The notes below the pieces were generated by a model. The model saw only the letters and a list, made by a program, of their open reading frames with translations. It was not told where the DNA came from and searched no databases. From the NCBI GenBank assembly GCA_963770375.1, contig CAVYPM010000009.1, forward strand, positions 221,471 through 285,470: a stretch of 64,000 bases of DNA, read 5' to 3'. Source of the DNA: DASVBE01 sp963770375. GTDB lineage: Bacteria > Actinomycetota > Actinomycetes > Streptosporangiales > Streptosporangiaceae. Below are positions 63,738-64,000 of the stretch, piece after piece; the stretch's first letter is position 1; the number at the start of each line of letters is the position of its first letter. The position numbers were made by a program, and so were the translations under genes.

Positions 63738-64000
63738 CACGTCAACCACCCCGGTGACCTCCGGGCCCCCCATTCGTCCAAAACGTACCCCGAAGACCAA
63801 TGCAGCAGCAATGCGGCCACTACCGGCTAGAGGTCTCATCGAGACCACCAGCTAATAGGCAGACCTGGATCTACTCACAGTGCGCTCCCATAGACCTTGC
63901 GTAACCATTACTATTAATTTGCATTCCCTTTACTCAGCGTAGTGACCTGTCGCTAGGCCAGCGGTATGCCCTCAGCGCGCTTGCCCCAAGGTGATCTTGG
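63738..64000. other. Right-edge intergenic region
   Basis: 263 bp with no supported gene. The part from 63890 to 63950 is much less GC-rich than the rest of the window (ATTACTATTAATTTGC), as expected for the promoter of LAL regulator 3 or a divergent gene outside the window. No GGGGATG box found. Confidence 0.45.

Overview
The window is very GC-rich DNA with dense, short-spaced genes and frequent GTG starts. With LysA, AfsR-type SARP and large LAL (MalT-like LuxR) regulators, several LLM-class oxidoreductases and a polyhydroxyalkanoate (PHA) cluster, this points to a filamentous or soil actinomycete. The genus cannot be fixed from the sequence. I see no rRNA, tRNA, IS element, phage gene or CRISPR array. 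Layout: 0-7.3 kb holds a truncated membrane nucleotide cyclase, a PCMT-like methyltransferase, a TetR/SRPBCC divergent pair with mirrored operators, and a TetR-lactonase-hydrolase/PIG-L operon. 7.5-12.8 kb is a PHA operon: acyl-CoA ligase, phaC, phaZ, acyl-CoA dehydrogenase. 12.9-24.9 kb is mixed: carboxylesterase, broken SnoaL-like gene, cold-shock protein facing a DEAD-box helicase, lysA, MarR regulators, cupin, MDR and SDR oxidoreductases, glutamine amidotransferase. 25.0-34.4 kb is a catabolic island: P450, amino-acid/amine permease, glutamine-synthetase-like ligase, acetoacetate-decarboxylase-like protein, then a homoprotocatechuate-type meta-cleavage operon (aldehyde dehydrogenase, LigB-type extradiol dioxygenase, FAH-family decarboxylase/isomerase) and an LLM flavin enzyme. 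34.5-42.7 kb has an AfsR-like SARP, an acyl-CoA synthetase, and an aldo-keto reductase / LLM / aldo-keto reductase duplication. 42.3-63.8 kb is a redox and regulatory block: three LAL regulators, two AhpD/CMD-like small proteins, the cydA-cydB-(zwf-like)-cydD-cydC operon, a GMC oxidoreductase, type II NADH dehydrogenase, a cupin enzyme and a DUF2252 protein. The most interesting signals are regulatory. (1) A ~22-bp box containing GGGGATG occurs seven times between 42.7 and 61.5 kb, always in the same orientation to the downstream gene (cydA, GMC oxidoreductase, ndh, cupin, both CMD-like genes, one LAL gene). Its core resembles the MalT box, and three MalT-type regulators lie in the same block. 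(2) A ~44-bp element made of two CGATG-N3-CATCG dyads spaced 30-31 bp precedes the MDR gene, the SDR gene and the P450 gene. (3) A GTTTGG-N2-CCAAAC palindrome precedes the P450, the GS-like/decarboxylase-like divergent pair and the ring-cleavage operon, linking them as one regulon. Caution: seven genes contain twelve apparent one-base frameshifts in otherwise well-conserved reading frames. This suggests sequence error, or less likely widespread decay, and also casts doubt on one apparent gene fusion.
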